A stretch of DNA of 64,000 nt from Synechococcus sp. HK05 (GTDB taxonomy: Bacteria > Cyanobacteriota > Cyanobacteriia > PCC-6307 > Cyanobiaceae), in assembly GCF_019104765.1 (NCBI RefSeq), contig NZ_JAHRXJ010000009.1, forward strand, positions 231,298 to 295,297, in the 5' to 3' direction. The first letter of the stretch is position 1. Each line of letters starts with the position of its first letter. Positions 17,984 to 25,329 of this stretch are shown piece after piece. Under the pieces are notes generated by a model that was given only the letters and a program-made list of their open reading frames with translations, was not told where the DNA came from and did no database searches. Made by a program: the position numbers and the translations under genes.

Positions 17984-18402
17984 TCCTGGCTGTTGGGCAG
18001 CGGCGGCAACGACGGAAGGCGCCCGGCTTTGGGCTTGGTGTTGCGGTTGTTGAGATCCAGGCCGGTATCGAGAGGGAACTGGGGCTCCCGCTCCTGGCTG
18101 CGCAGCTGGGCCCGCAGGCTGGCCTGCTCACTTCTGAGGGCCTGCACGCTTTGCTCCAGGCCCTCCAGGTTCTGCAGGCGCTCCGCTGTAGAGCGCACCT
18201 GCTCTTCCAGGGCGTTGGTGCGATCGAGGTCCTTTTCGTTCTCCAGGGTCTGCACCTTGTCCTGGAGGGTTTGCAGGCGTGCACCCTGCTGGCGCACCTG
18301 GATCAGCAGCACCACGAACAGCACAGCCACCAAGGCGGTGAGGCCGGCACCGGTGCGGCGCATCCAGGTGGGCAAGGGGGCCTGCGGGCTGCTGGTGCTC
18401 AT
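17980..18402 (-). CDS. Small membrane-anchored coiled-coil protein, function unknown
   Basis: A 140-residue protein with a short polar N-terminus, one transmembrane helix at about 19-36 (GLTALVAVLFVVLLIQV), then a long heptad-rich coiled coil (about 40-105, with repeated Leu, Gln and Glu such as LQTLQDKVQTLENE and LQNLEGLEQSVQAL), and a Pro-rich tail. It should be a bitopic inner-membrane or thylakoid protein; with the basic residues before the helix the coiled coil would face the periplasm or lumen. Only adjacency and the 4-base overlap tie it to the aminotransferase. I do not recognise a family. Confidence 0.75.
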   Translation of the reverse strand: MSTSSPQAPLPTWMRRTGAGLTALVAVLFVVLLIQVRQQGARLQTLQDKVQTLENEKDLDRTNALEEQVRSTAERLQNLEGLEQSVQALRSEQASLRAQLRSQEREPQFPLDTGLDLNNRNTKPKAGRLPSLPPLPNSQE

Positions 18403-18489
18403 GGAGCGGCTTCGGATCCATCAAGTTTGGAACGCGCCGTCTCCCTTGGCGAGGCTTTTGGCTAGGACAGCGCCAGTTCCGGTTTGTCT

Positions 18490-18735
18490 GTGTCGCTCCA
18501 ACAGCTCGACGCCTTCCTCGCCCACGCCCGCCAGCAGCCCCAGTTGGCGGAGCGATTGCAGCAGCCGCTGGATTTGGAGGATCTGCTGCAGCTCGCCCAG
18601 GCGGAGGGCTTTGCCCTGAGCGAGCAAGACGTGATTGAGGCGCAACTGCGTGAGGAAGCGCATTTGAGCGATGCCGAATTGCAACGCCGGGCCGGTGAAG
18701 AAGCCCGTCGGCTGCGCCATTTCATCCCCGGCTGA
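18490..18735 (+). CDS. Nif11-like small protein
   Basis: An 81-residue protein matching the Nif11 domain: it begins SLQQLDAFLAHARQQPQL and continues LQQPLDLEDLLQLAQAEGFALSEQD, which is the Nif11 pattern of a short helix, acidic turn and GFxfs-like segment. Nif11 proteins include leader peptides of ribosomally made natural products (e.g. lanthipeptide-type prochlorosins) as well as stand-alone proteins. Here there is no double-Gly cleavage site and no Cys/Ser/Thr-rich core; the tail is charged (RRAGEEARRLRHFIPG). GTG at 18490 is chosen because it gives the usual M-S-L start; a TTG two codons earlier is possible. No modifying enzyme or transporter is nearby. Confidence 0.75.
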   Translation: MSLQQLDAFLAHARQQPQLAERLQQPLDLEDLLQLAQAEGFALSEQDVIEAQLREEAHLSDAELQRRAGEEARRLRHFIPG

Positions 18736-18739
18736 TCGG

Positions 18740-19216
18740 ATGGCCGTGATGCGCGAGCGTGTGGCTGATTACCCCAGGCCGCCGGCCCTGGTGGTGAGTG
18801 AGCAGTTGATCGAGGTGCGGGCCCTGGGACAGCTGCTGGCGCAGACCCGCCACAGCCTGCGTGTGCTCGAAACCTTTCATCCCCCCACCTATTACCTGCC
18901 GCCTGAAGCGATGCGTTTGGAGTGGCTGGAGCCCGCAGCGGGCCGCAGCTTCTGCGAATGGAAGGGTGTAGCCAGCTACTTCAGCGTGGTGGTGGGGGAT
19001 CAGCGCCTCGAGCGGGCGGTGTGGAGCTACGCCGATCCCACCTCAGCCTTTGCGGCGTTAGCGGGGTGGTTTGCCCTCTATCCCGGCCGGATGGACGGCT
19101 GCTGGGTGGATGGCGAACGGGTGCTGCCGCAACCCGGTGGCTTCTATGGCGGCTGGATCACCTCTGCGCTGGAAGGGCCCTTCAAGGGCGACCCAGCCCA
19201 TCCTGAGCTGATCTGA
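18740..19216 (+). CDS. DUF427 domain protein
   Basis: A 158-residue protein with the complete DUF427 pattern: an ALVVSEQLIEVRALGQLLA strand pair, RVLETFHPPTYYLPPEAM, the conserved FCEWKGVASYFSVVVGD, then VWSYADPTSAFAALAGWFALYPGRMDGCWVDGERV. DUF427 folds as a small beta-tent; its biochemical role is unknown. The ATG at 18740 is taken, as the frame upstream overlaps the Nif11-like gene in another frame. Four bases separate it from that gene, so they probably form one transcript. Confidence 0.85.
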   Translation: MAVMRERVADYPRPPALVVSEQLIEVRALGQLLAQTRHSLRVLETFHPPTYYLPPEAMRLEWLEPAAGRSFCEWKGVASYFSVVVGDQRLERAVWSYADPTSAFAALAGWFALYPGRMDGCWVDGERVLPQPGGFYGGWITSALEGPFKGDPAHPELI

Positions 19217-19235
19217 ACTGCTTTCCGTGTTGCCC

Positions 19236-19418
19236 TCAGGCCTGCAGCAACCGGCAGCCGATCTGAATCGCGCCGTTGTCGAGCAGGCGCCCCAGTTTCA
19301 GGGCCACCGCTTCTTCGGCCCGGTTGAACTGGGCCTGCATGCTTGTGATCCAGGCGATCTCCTCATTGGTGATCACGCCGGTGGAGACGCTCTCCAGAAA
19401 CACTTCGCCGATGCTCAT
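19236..19418 (-). CDS. Conserved small cyanobacterial protein, function unknown
   Basis: A 60-residue protein starting MSIGEVFLESVSTGVITNEE. The sequence looks soluble and helical, with a highly regular mix of acidic and hydrophobic residues and the end LGRLLDNGAIQIGCRLLQ. From memory a near-identical short protein occurs widely in picocyanobacteria, but I cannot name it. It is convergent with the DUF427 gene (19 bases between stops) and divergent from the gene at 19538. Good codon use and a plausible ATG support it as real. Confidence 0.72.
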   Translation of the reverse strand: MSIGEVFLESVSTGVITNEEIAWITSMQAQFNRAEEAVALKLGRLLDNGAIQIGCRLLQA

Positions 19419-19537
19419 GGGTCAAGCCGTTGCGATGGGCGAACGCTAGGGAGGGTGGCCGGGGTGTCTGGTGGCTGTGATGCGTTGTTACCTCACAGGC
19501 GCGTCATGCTCTGCTAGTGGGAGCAGCCCCGTTGGGT

Positions 19538-19792
19538 ATGACCTTCTATGAATTGATCTGGCAGGGGGAGGGTGTCGGTGATGCCGGCGATCTCGAAGAA
19601 GCGCTGCTCAATTTTCAGGAGATCAAGCCCAAGGAGTTGAGCTGGGAGCAGGTGTTTGCCGATGCCGATCAAGCGCCGCCCTGCATCCGCCGCTACACCT
19701 CCTTTGACGCCTTCCTCGACAACGAAGACGAGCTCGAAACCATTCATCCCACCCAAGACATGCTGGAGCGGTTTGCGCCGGATCAAGCCTGA
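19538..19792 (+). CDS. Small conserved protein of unknown function
   Basis: An 84-residue acidic protein (MTFYELIWQGEGVGD...), with LEEALLNFQEIKPKELSWEQVFADAD and an Asp/Glu-rich end. No transmembrane segment or catalytic motif. The ATG at 19538 follows a GC-poor stretch and the sequence GTTGGGT; an upstream in-frame start would add seven poorly conserved residues. It is followed by the SepF-like gene after 50 bases. I do not recognise the family. Confidence 0.65.
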   Translation: MTFYELIWQGEGVGDAGDLEEALLNFQEIKPKELSWEQVFADADQAPPCIRRYTSFDAFLDNEDELETIHPTQDMLERFAPDQA

Positions 19793-19842
19793 ACGGCGCA
19801 GCACCTCTGGCGGAAGCCCCCAAGAGCCGCCACGCTGCGGCA

Positions 19843-20124
19843 ATGGATCCCTTCTTCCCTGATGCCGCTTTAAACCCCCAGGCCTGGGGGGCGGAGGTGG
19901 TGTTGATCCAGCCCACCAGCCTTGAAGGCGTGCAGGAGGCGGTGCTCGCTTTGCGGGATCACGCCACGGTGTTGCTCAATCTCTCCAGTCTTCCCGCTGA
20001 TCAGATGCAGCGGGCTGCTGATTTCATGGCCGGTGGCGCCTTCGCTCTCGATGCCCAACAGGAGCGCCTGGGGGAGCGGGTGCTCCTGTTTGCCCCCCAC
20101 TTCGTGCAACTGCACCGCGACTGA
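19843..20124 (+). CDS. SepF-like protein lacking the usual N-terminal region
   Basis: A 93-residue protein that is almost only a SepF core: EVVLIQPTSLEGVQEAVLALRDHATVLLNL, then ADQMQRAADFMAGGAFALDAQQERLGERVLLFAPHFVQL. SepF (Cdv2 in Synechococcus) bundles FtsZ filaments at the division site and normally has about 180-200 residues in cyanobacteria, with an N-terminal membrane-binding amphipathic helix and a flexible linker. Those are absent: only about 17 residues precede the core. It may be a paralog that modifies a full-length SepF, or the lineage's only copy. ATG at 19843. Confidence 0.75.
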   Translation: MDPFFPDAALNPQAWGAEVVLIQPTSLEGVQEAVLALRDHATVLLNLSSLPADQMQRAADFMAGGAFALDAQQERLGERVLLFAPHFVQLHRD

Positions 20125-20158
20125 ACCGGCAAGCTGGGCTGAGGCAGCGGGCGGTGGC

Positions 20159-20461
20159 ATGGATGTGAGCGATCTGGATCTGGCGGCGTGCTTGCCGGTG
20201 AATCACCTCTGGGGTGAACTGGTGGAGCGGTTGGGCATCGAGCGCAGTACCCGAGCCGCCCAGCAGGCCCTGGATCTTCAGGCCATGCGCGGCAGCGCCA
20301 GCACCTTGCCGGCCTTGCTTGTGGAAACCTGTGGCATGGGCTTGGTGGAGCGCACGGCCTTGCGCCGTGCCACCGGTTTGCCCTGGCCGGAGGGGCCGGG
20401 GGCACTGCTGTTGATCAGCCGCCCGCGCCAGGAGCTGCAGGTGTTGCAGCTGGAGCGCTAG
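20159..20461 (+). CDS. Small conserved protein of unknown function
   Basis: A 100-residue protein (MDVSDLDLAACLPVNHLWGEL...). It looks alpha-helical and soluble, with ERLGIERSTRAAQQALDL, a Gly/Leu-rich VETCGMGLVERTAL and LLLISRPRQELQVLQL at the end. It follows the SepF-like gene by 34 bases on the same strand, so the pair may be co-transcribed. Its stop overlaps the stop of the convergent gene at 20458 by 4 bases. No known family recognised. Confidence 0.65.
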   Translation: MDVSDLDLAACLPVNHLWGELVERLGIERSTRAAQQALDLQAMRGSASTLPALLVETCGMGLVERTALRRATGLPWPEGPGALLLISRPRQELQVLQLER

Positions 20462-20832
20462 TCGAAACTGCAGGTGGGGGTGAGCCCGGGCACGCGGAAC
20501 TCCATAAACCAGAGGTATTCGCGGCTGCGCCAGCCCAGATCAAACGGTTCGGTGGCTTCCCATTCACCTGCCTCCAGGCCAAAAGCCTGCTCAAGGAAGG
20601 CGGGCACCAGCGCTTCCACCTCCTCCTGGCCGGCTTCGCCTTCTTCAAACAGGCGATCGGTGTAGATCGCCGCGAAGATCTCGTGGTCTTCATCGCAGAT
20701 CACCACCTCAAAGCCGCTGCCGCCAGCGGTGGGCAGGGTGTGCAGCTCGAAGTATTCATCGCGCTCCAGCGGATCGCTGGGGGCCTGATCCAGCAGCGCC
20801 GCCAGGGCCTGCTTGAAGCGATCCAGAGCCAT
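20458..20832 (-). CDS. Conserved acidic cyanobacterial protein of unknown function
   Basis: A 124-residue acidic protein from the ATG at 20832 (MALDRFKQALAALLDQ). It has an antiparallel-looking beta region (FEVVICDEDHEIFAAIYTD), an acidic middle with many Glu, and an aromatic end (WRSREYLWFMEFRVPG). The reading frame stays open upstream, overlapping the start of the divergent pseudouridine synthase, but this ATG fits best. No catalytic signature is evident. Confidence 0.65.
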   Translation of the reverse strand: MALDRFKQALAALLDQAPSDPLERDEYFELHTLPTAGGSGFEVVICDEDHEIFAAIYTDRLFEEGEAGQEEVEALVPAFLEQAFGLEAGEWEATEPFDLGWRSREYLWFMEFRVPGLTPTCSFD

Positions 20833-20854
20833 CAGGCCGGGGCGGTTGCTGTCA

Positions 20855-21559
20855 GTGTGGCGTGAGGAGGCCGCAACGGCCAATGCAGCGCTGCCGGTGA
20901 GTACAGATGGCCTGGATCCGGCCTGGATCGTGCACCAGGCCCCGGATCTGCTGGTGCTCAACAAACCCCATGGCCTGCTCTGCCAGCCGGGCTTGGGGCC
21001 GGAGTTGGCCGATTCGCTGATCAGTCGGGTGCACCAGCTGTGGCCGCAGGCGCAGCTGGTGCATCGCCTCGATCGCGACACTTCCGGCCTGATCCTGGTG
21101 GCCCTAACGCCTACCTTGCACCGCGAGCTGAGCCGGTTGTTCGCCGAGCGGCAGGTGCAGAAGCGCTACGTGGCGGATGTGCACGGCGTGCCCAACCTGC
21201 CGCAGGGCCTGATCGAGCTGCCGATCGCCAAACGTCAGCACCGCCCGCCCCTCTACGGGGTGGATCGAGCGGGCAAAGCCTGCAGCACCCGATGGCGTTG
21301 GCTGGAGGCCCACGGCCACTGCAGCCGCCTGGTGCTCGAGCCCCTCACGGGCCGCTCCCATCAGCTGCGGGTGCACCTGCAGGCCATCGGCCATCCGATC
21401 CTGGGAGATCCGCTTTATGGGCCGGATGCCAATGCTTCGCTGGCGGCACCCCTCCAGCGGCTCCATCTGCATGCCGGTGGCCTTGGCTTTGTTCACCCCA
21501 GCAGCGGCCAGCCCATGCAGTTCACGGCTCCCACCCCCTTTGAGCTCCCCAGCCCATGA
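20855..21559 (+). CDS. RluA-family pseudouridine synthase
   Basis: Converts a specific uridine in tRNA or rRNA to pseudouridine. Seen: LVLNKPHGLLCQPG, the catalytic HRLDRDTSGLILVA (Asp of RLDRDTSG), VQKRYVADVHG, the LEPLTGRSHQLRVHLQAIGHPILGDPLYG block and a C-terminal LHAGGLGFVHP. No S4 domain is present, so it resembles RluA/TruC-type short enzymes. The start is uncertain: the frame opens at 20813 with TTG, while GTG at 20855 avoids overlap with the divergent gene; a further GTG lies at 20897. The substrate base cannot be deduced. Confidence 0.87.
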   Translation: MWREEAATANAALPVSTDGLDPAWIVHQAPDLLVLNKPHGLLCQPGLGPELADSLISRVHQLWPQAQLVHRLDRDTSGLILVALTPTLHRELSRLFAERQVQKRYVADVHGVPNLPQGLIELPIAKRQHRPPLYGVDRAGKACSTRWRWLEAHGHCSRLVLEPLTGRSHQLRVHLQAIGHPILGDPLYGPDANASLAAPLQRLHLHAGGLGFVHPSSGQPMQFTAPTPFELPSP

Positions 21560-21873
21560 GCGCCCATCCCCCCGCTATCGCTGCTCTGGGCTACGCCGCA
21601 GCCAGCCTCACCACCGTGAGCTTCATTCCCCAGGCGATCAAAACCCTGCGCACCGGCGACACCCGCGGCATCTCCCTGCGCATGTATGCCCTGTTCACCA
21701 CAGGCCTTGCGCTGTGGGGCCTGTATGGGGTGCTCACCGGGGATGGCCCCTTGATCGCCGCGAATGCGATCACGCTGGTGGCGGCAGGGTTAATCCTCGA
21801 TCGCAAGTGGCGCGCCTGGTGGGCTGAGCGCCAGGGGGATCAGCGGTTGCGCGGCGGCAGGCCGTTGCCGTAG
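21556..21873 (+). CDS. SemiSWEET-type sugar transporter subunit
   Basis: A 105-residue membrane protein with three transmembrane helices, the half-unit of a SWEET transporter that works as a dimer. The first helix carries the PQ-loop FIPQAIKTLRTGDTRGIS, in which FIPQ with the Pro hinge is typical; the third helix ends RKWRAWWAERQ. Family members move small sugars such as sucrose or glucose. The ATG at 21556 overlaps the pseudouridine synthase stop as ATGA, so translation is probably coupled. The last 11 codons overlap the end of the convergent Rieske gene. Confidence 0.85.
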   Translation: MSAHPPAIAALGYAAASLTTVSFIPQAIKTLRTGDTRGISLRMYALFTTGLALWGLYGVLTGDGPLIAANAITLVAAGLILDRKWRAWWAERQGDQRLRGGRPLP

Positions 21874-23153
21874 CGCAGCATCTCCAGCCACCGCTGGATG
21901 CGCAGGCCCGCCAAACTCGCCGCCACGGCCAGCAACAGGGCCAGTCCACCCCAGAGCCCCGCGCCCAGCCAGGCTGCTGCCAGCAGCGCCAGTGCAGCCA
22001 CCCCCCAGCTGATCGGTTGCAGCTGTTGCAGGCGCCGATCGGCTCTTGAGCAACTGCGACAGTGGCGGGTGTGAGCCTCGTAGCGCTCCATCAGCGCCCG
22101 TCGCCCTTCGCGTGGCGGTAGAGGTTCACCGGGAAACGGCTCGCCGCCGTAGCGATTCACCCAGTCGTGCAGGGCGCGCACGTAGCGATCAGCGCTGGTG
22201 GGGAGATGAAAGCTGCGCAACGCTTCATGGCTGCCGCCGCGTTGTTCCAACACGCGCTCCTGCCAGTGCAGAAACAGCTGGTCGTCTTCCAGCACCACAT
22301 GGTTGCCCAGGTGCTGCAGCCACTCGGGCCGCAAGCGCAGCAACCGCCCCGGCCAGGGGGAGTTGAACTGGAAGGGGAAACGGGCGATCAGGCGGCACTC
22401 ACCGCGGCGGATCGGCGTGGCGTACACCACCGTGAAAATCCGCGCGAAGCCCTTGGCGGTGAGGTCGTGCCACATCAGGCAGGGGGCGGCGTAGGTGGTG
22501 AACTGGCTGCCGAGCGTTCCGCGCCGCGGCCCCTCCTGCCACACACCGGTGAAGCCGTCCGGTCCGAAGCTGCTGAGTTCCAGCGCCACCGGGCCGGCGT
22601 TGTCGCGGCGACCCACCGTGGCGTGGTGGGTGAAGGGCACGTGGCTCACATCCAGCACGTTCTCCAGCAGGGTGAGCGCATCCATCGGCAGATCGCGGAA
22701 GGTGTCCTGCACCAACCAGCCCGGTGCATCGATCTCCGGCACCAACGGCAGCGGCTGATCGGCGGCGTCCGCTGCATCACCGCTGAACACAAACAGCAAC
22801 CCCTGGCCCGTGGCGGTGGCGTAGCTGCGGCAATGGCTGCGTTGGCCGATGGCAAGGCCCTCCTCAGCCTGGGGAATGGCCGTGCAGCGTCCTTCACCGT
22901 TGAAGCTCCAGCCGTGATATGGGCACTCGAGCTCACCGGCTTCATTCAGCCGCCCATCCGACAGCGGCACCAGCCGGTGGGGGCATACATCCGCCAAGGC
23001 GCGCCATTGGCCGCTCTGGCGCTCGAACCAAAGCACCAGGTCCTGGCCCATCAGGGTGAAGGGGGTCGGGCGCTTGGGATCGAGGTCGCGCAGAAACGCC
23101 ACCGGGTACCAGGCATGCGTCCAGCGGTTGGCCTGGTGGGTGCGGTCGGGCAT
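21840..23153 (-). CDS. Rieske-type oxygenase of the PaO/TIC55/LLS1 group
   Basis: A 437-residue membrane protein. The N-terminal Rieske domain has CPHRLVPLSDGR and CPYHGWSF (Cys57/His59 and Cys77/His80), followed by the mononuclear-iron helix ENVLDVSHVPFTHH. The C-terminus has the redox CxxC (CRSC) typical of pheophorbide a oxygenase, TIC55 and chlorophyll a oxygenase, then two hydrophobic helices (about residues 378-415). Plant PaO opens the ring of pheophorbide a; cyanobacterial members have no confirmed substrate and are often called Lls1 homologs. ATG at 23153 overlaps the PgpH-like stop as TGATG; an upstream extension is possible in frame but is inside that gene. Confidence 0.88.
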   Translation of the reverse strand: MPDRTHQANRWTHAWYPVAFLRDLDPKRPTPFTLMGQDLVLWFERQSGQWRALADVCPHRLVPLSDGRLNEAGELECPYHGWSFNGEGRCTAIPQAEEGLAIGQRSHCRSYATATGQGLLFVFSGDAADAADQPLPLVPEIDAPGWLVQDTFRDLPMDALTLLENVLDVSHVPFTHHATVGRRDNAGPVALELSSFGPDGFTGVWQEGPRRGTLGSQFTTYAAPCLMWHDLTAKGFARIFTVVYATPIRRGECRLIARFPFQFNSPWPGRLLRLRPEWLQHLGNHVVLEDDQLFLHWQERVLEQRGGSHEALRSFHLPTSADRYVRALHDWVNRYGGEPFPGEPLPPREGRRALMERYEAHTRHCRSCSRADRRLQQLQPISWGVAALALLAAAWLGAGLWGGLALLLAVAASLAGLRIQRWLEMLRYGNGLPPRNR

Positions 23154-25258
23154 CAGGCGCTGTAGCCCTTGCGGGCTGGGATCGGATAAGGAATCCGACG
23201 ATGGCGCATCCGCCGCCACACCCGCACGAAGGCCCGCACCAGCAGTTCCAGCTCCGCCAGGCTCAGGCCGCTGTCGAGGAGCTGGCCATCGCGCCAGCGG
23301 GCCTCCACGATGCGGCGCACCATGGCACGGGCCTCCTGCTCGCTGGTGTCGGGCGGCAGGGAGCGCAGCGCTGCTTCGCAGCCATCGGCCAGCATCAACA
23401 CCGCCGTTTCGCGGCTGCGGGGGATCGGGCCGCGGTAGCGGTAATCGGCTTCGCGGATGTTGGGATCGCGCCGGCGGGCCTCATGCAGGAAGTAGCCCAT
23501 CTTCAGCGTGCCCTGGTGCTCGGGGATGAAATCCGCCAGGGGCCTGGGCAGCCGGTAGCGGCGGGCGAGCTTGATGCCCTCATCCACGTGGGCCTGCAGG
23601 ATGCCGGCGCTCAGCTGCGGGTCGTCGAGCTTGTCGTGGGGGTTGTCGTTGCCCATCTGGTTCTCGATGAACCACTGGGGGCCGTGCAGTTTGCCCACGT
23701 CGTGATAGAGCGCACCCGTTCGGATCAGGTCGGTGTCGGCCTGGATGGCGCGGCCTCCCTCCTCCGCTAGCCCGCAGATCATCAAGGTGTGTTCAAACGT
23801 GCCCGGCGCTTCGCAGGACAGCCGCCGCAGCAAGGGACGCTCCAGATCCGCCAGCTCCAGCAGCCGCGCTCGGGTGAGCAGATCAAAGAAGCTCTCCACC
23901 AGGGGACTGATCAGCAGCACCCCCAGCAGCAGGCTCCCCAGCAGCACCGCTTCCCCGGGAAGGTCGGCGCCCACGGGCAGGCGCCCATCGCCCACACCGC
24001 TGGCGACCGCCAGCTGCAACAGCAGCCACTCGGCCAGCAGTGCCCCCACGGGGATCAGCAGCGCCAATTGCAACAACTGCGCGCGGGTCCGCTGCCGGCC
24101 CGCCAACACGGCGGTCGCGGCGGCCACACCAGCCGCCACCAGGATGCGCTGGTCGTTGAAGGGTGCTAGCGGCAGCGGCCAAAGCAGCGCCGCGATCGCC
24201 ACCCAGGCGAGACCTGCGGTGGTGCCAAGCCCCTGGGCCAGCAGCAAGGTGGCGGGCACCAGCAGGGCCAGTGGACTGGCGGCTGCGCCCAGCCAGAGCT
24301 TGAAGCCCTGCACGATCAGCAGCAGCCCTAGGGCCAGCAGCGCCTGGCGCGGCTCGAGGCTGGCGCGGTTCTGGCGCAGCACGAGCACCAACACGCCGCA
24401 GGCGGCCAGGGCTTCACCGGCATGCAGCAGCCAGGCCCCGATCAAAGGCCGGCGATTCACGAGGCCGAAGTAATCGAGCACCGCATAGGCCTGATTGCTG
24501 ATCGGCTCCCCTTGGCGGGTGATCAGCTCGCCTTCGCGCACCTTGATGGTGGGGATGCCTTGCTGGGTGAGCAAGTCTTCGATCAGCCGCTGGCTCAGGG
24601 CGGCATCGATGCGCAGGTTGCTGCGGCCCTGCAGGGAGCTGGCCACCACACGACTACCCAGGCTGCGGCCCGGTTCGGCGAGGTCGTCGAGCTGCAGCTG
24701 GGCGGCCTGCTCCAGCTGGCGGTTGGCCACGCTGCTCACCAAACCCTGCTGCAGCATCCGGCGTTGCGCTTGACGCAAGCTCTCCTCCCACTCCCGCAGC
24801 ACGGCGGGGGATTGGCCCGCCAGCCAGTCGCGCTCGCCGGGGCTGAGCTCGAGGGGGGCCACCTGCTCCTGATCGGTGCTGGCCAGCTGCTGAATCGCCT
24901 GCAGTTGCCGTTCCAGCCGCTGCTCCAGTTCGCGATTGATGCGGGGATCCACCACCTGCACGTGGGTGCGCGGCCCGAGTTGGGAGCGGCGCTGCTCCAG
25001 GGCATCGGAATCCACCACGGTTGCGGTTTTGGGTGCTCGCACCGTGAAGGGCGCGGGTACACCCGGTCTGAGGCTCGGCTCCACCAGCCATGGCCAGCTG
25101 GAGAGCAGCGCCACCAGCAGGGCAGCCAGCAGCACCGCAAAGCCATCACGGCGGCGCCAAGGCGTGAGGGCCTGGCGCGGCAACTCCAGCCGCAACAGCC
25201 CCCGCCGGAGCCGCATCAGGGTTCGCCAGTGGCGATGGCCGGGACCCGTGCCGCTCAC
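23153..25258 (-). CDS. 7TM-HD phosphodiesterase (PgpH-like, probable c-di-AMP hydrolase)
   Basis: A 701-residue membrane protein. After one N-terminal helix comes a large extracellular 7TMR-HDED sensor region (about 60-270), then some seven helices (270-470), and a cytosolic HDIG domain with FEHTLMICGLAEEGG, the metal site YHDVGKL, then HVDEGIKLARRYRLP, FIPEHQGTLKM and ADGCEA. Members such as PgpH cleave the second messenger c-di-AMP, which controls potassium and osmotic balance in cyanobacteria. GTG start at 25258; an ATG at residue 15 is an alternative. It overlaps the Rieske gene by one base, so both probably lie in one transcript. Confidence 0.9.
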   Translation of the reverse strand: MSGTGPGHRHWRTLMRLRRGLLRLELPRQALTPWRRRDGFAVLLAALLVALLSSWPWLVEPSLRPGVPAPFTVRAPKTATVVDSDALEQRRSQLGPRTHVQVVDPRINRELEQRLERQLQAIQQLASTDQEQVAPLELSPGERDWLAGQSPAVLREWEESLRQAQRRMLQQGLVSSVANRQLEQAAQLQLDDLAEPGRSLGSRVVASSLQGRSNLRIDAALSQRLIEDLLTQQGIPTIKVREGELITRQGEPISNQAYAVLDYFGLVNRRPLIGAWLLHAGEALAACGVLVLVLRQNRASLEPRQALLALGLLLIVQGFKLWLGAAASPLALLVPATLLLAQGLGTTAGLAWVAIAALLWPLPLAPFNDQRILVAAGVAAATAVLAGRQRTRAQLLQLALLIPVGALLAEWLLLQLAVASGVGDGRLPVGADLPGEAVLLGSLLLGVLLISPLVESFFDLLTRARLLELADLERPLLRRLSCEAPGTFEHTLMICGLAEEGGRAIQADTDLIRTGALYHDVGKLHGPQWFIENQMGNDNPHDKLDDPQLSAGILQAHVDEGIKLARRYRLPRPLADFIPEHQGTLKMGYFLHEARRRDPNIREADYRYRGPIPRSRETAVLMLADGCEAALRSLPPDTSEQEARAMVRRIVEARWRDGQLLDSGLSLAELELLVRAFVRVWRRMRHRRIPYPIPARKGYSA

Positions 25259-25329
25259 TCATGAAACCTTGAAGTGACCACGCTAGCGATGCCATTGCAT
25301 GCTGAGGGCAGTGATGGGCGCCCTCTCCC

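Noticed and set aside
18490..18735. Lanthipeptide or prochlorosin precursor
   Set aside because: The leader-like domain is present, but there is no core region, cleavage site or synthetase, so only Nif11-like was called.
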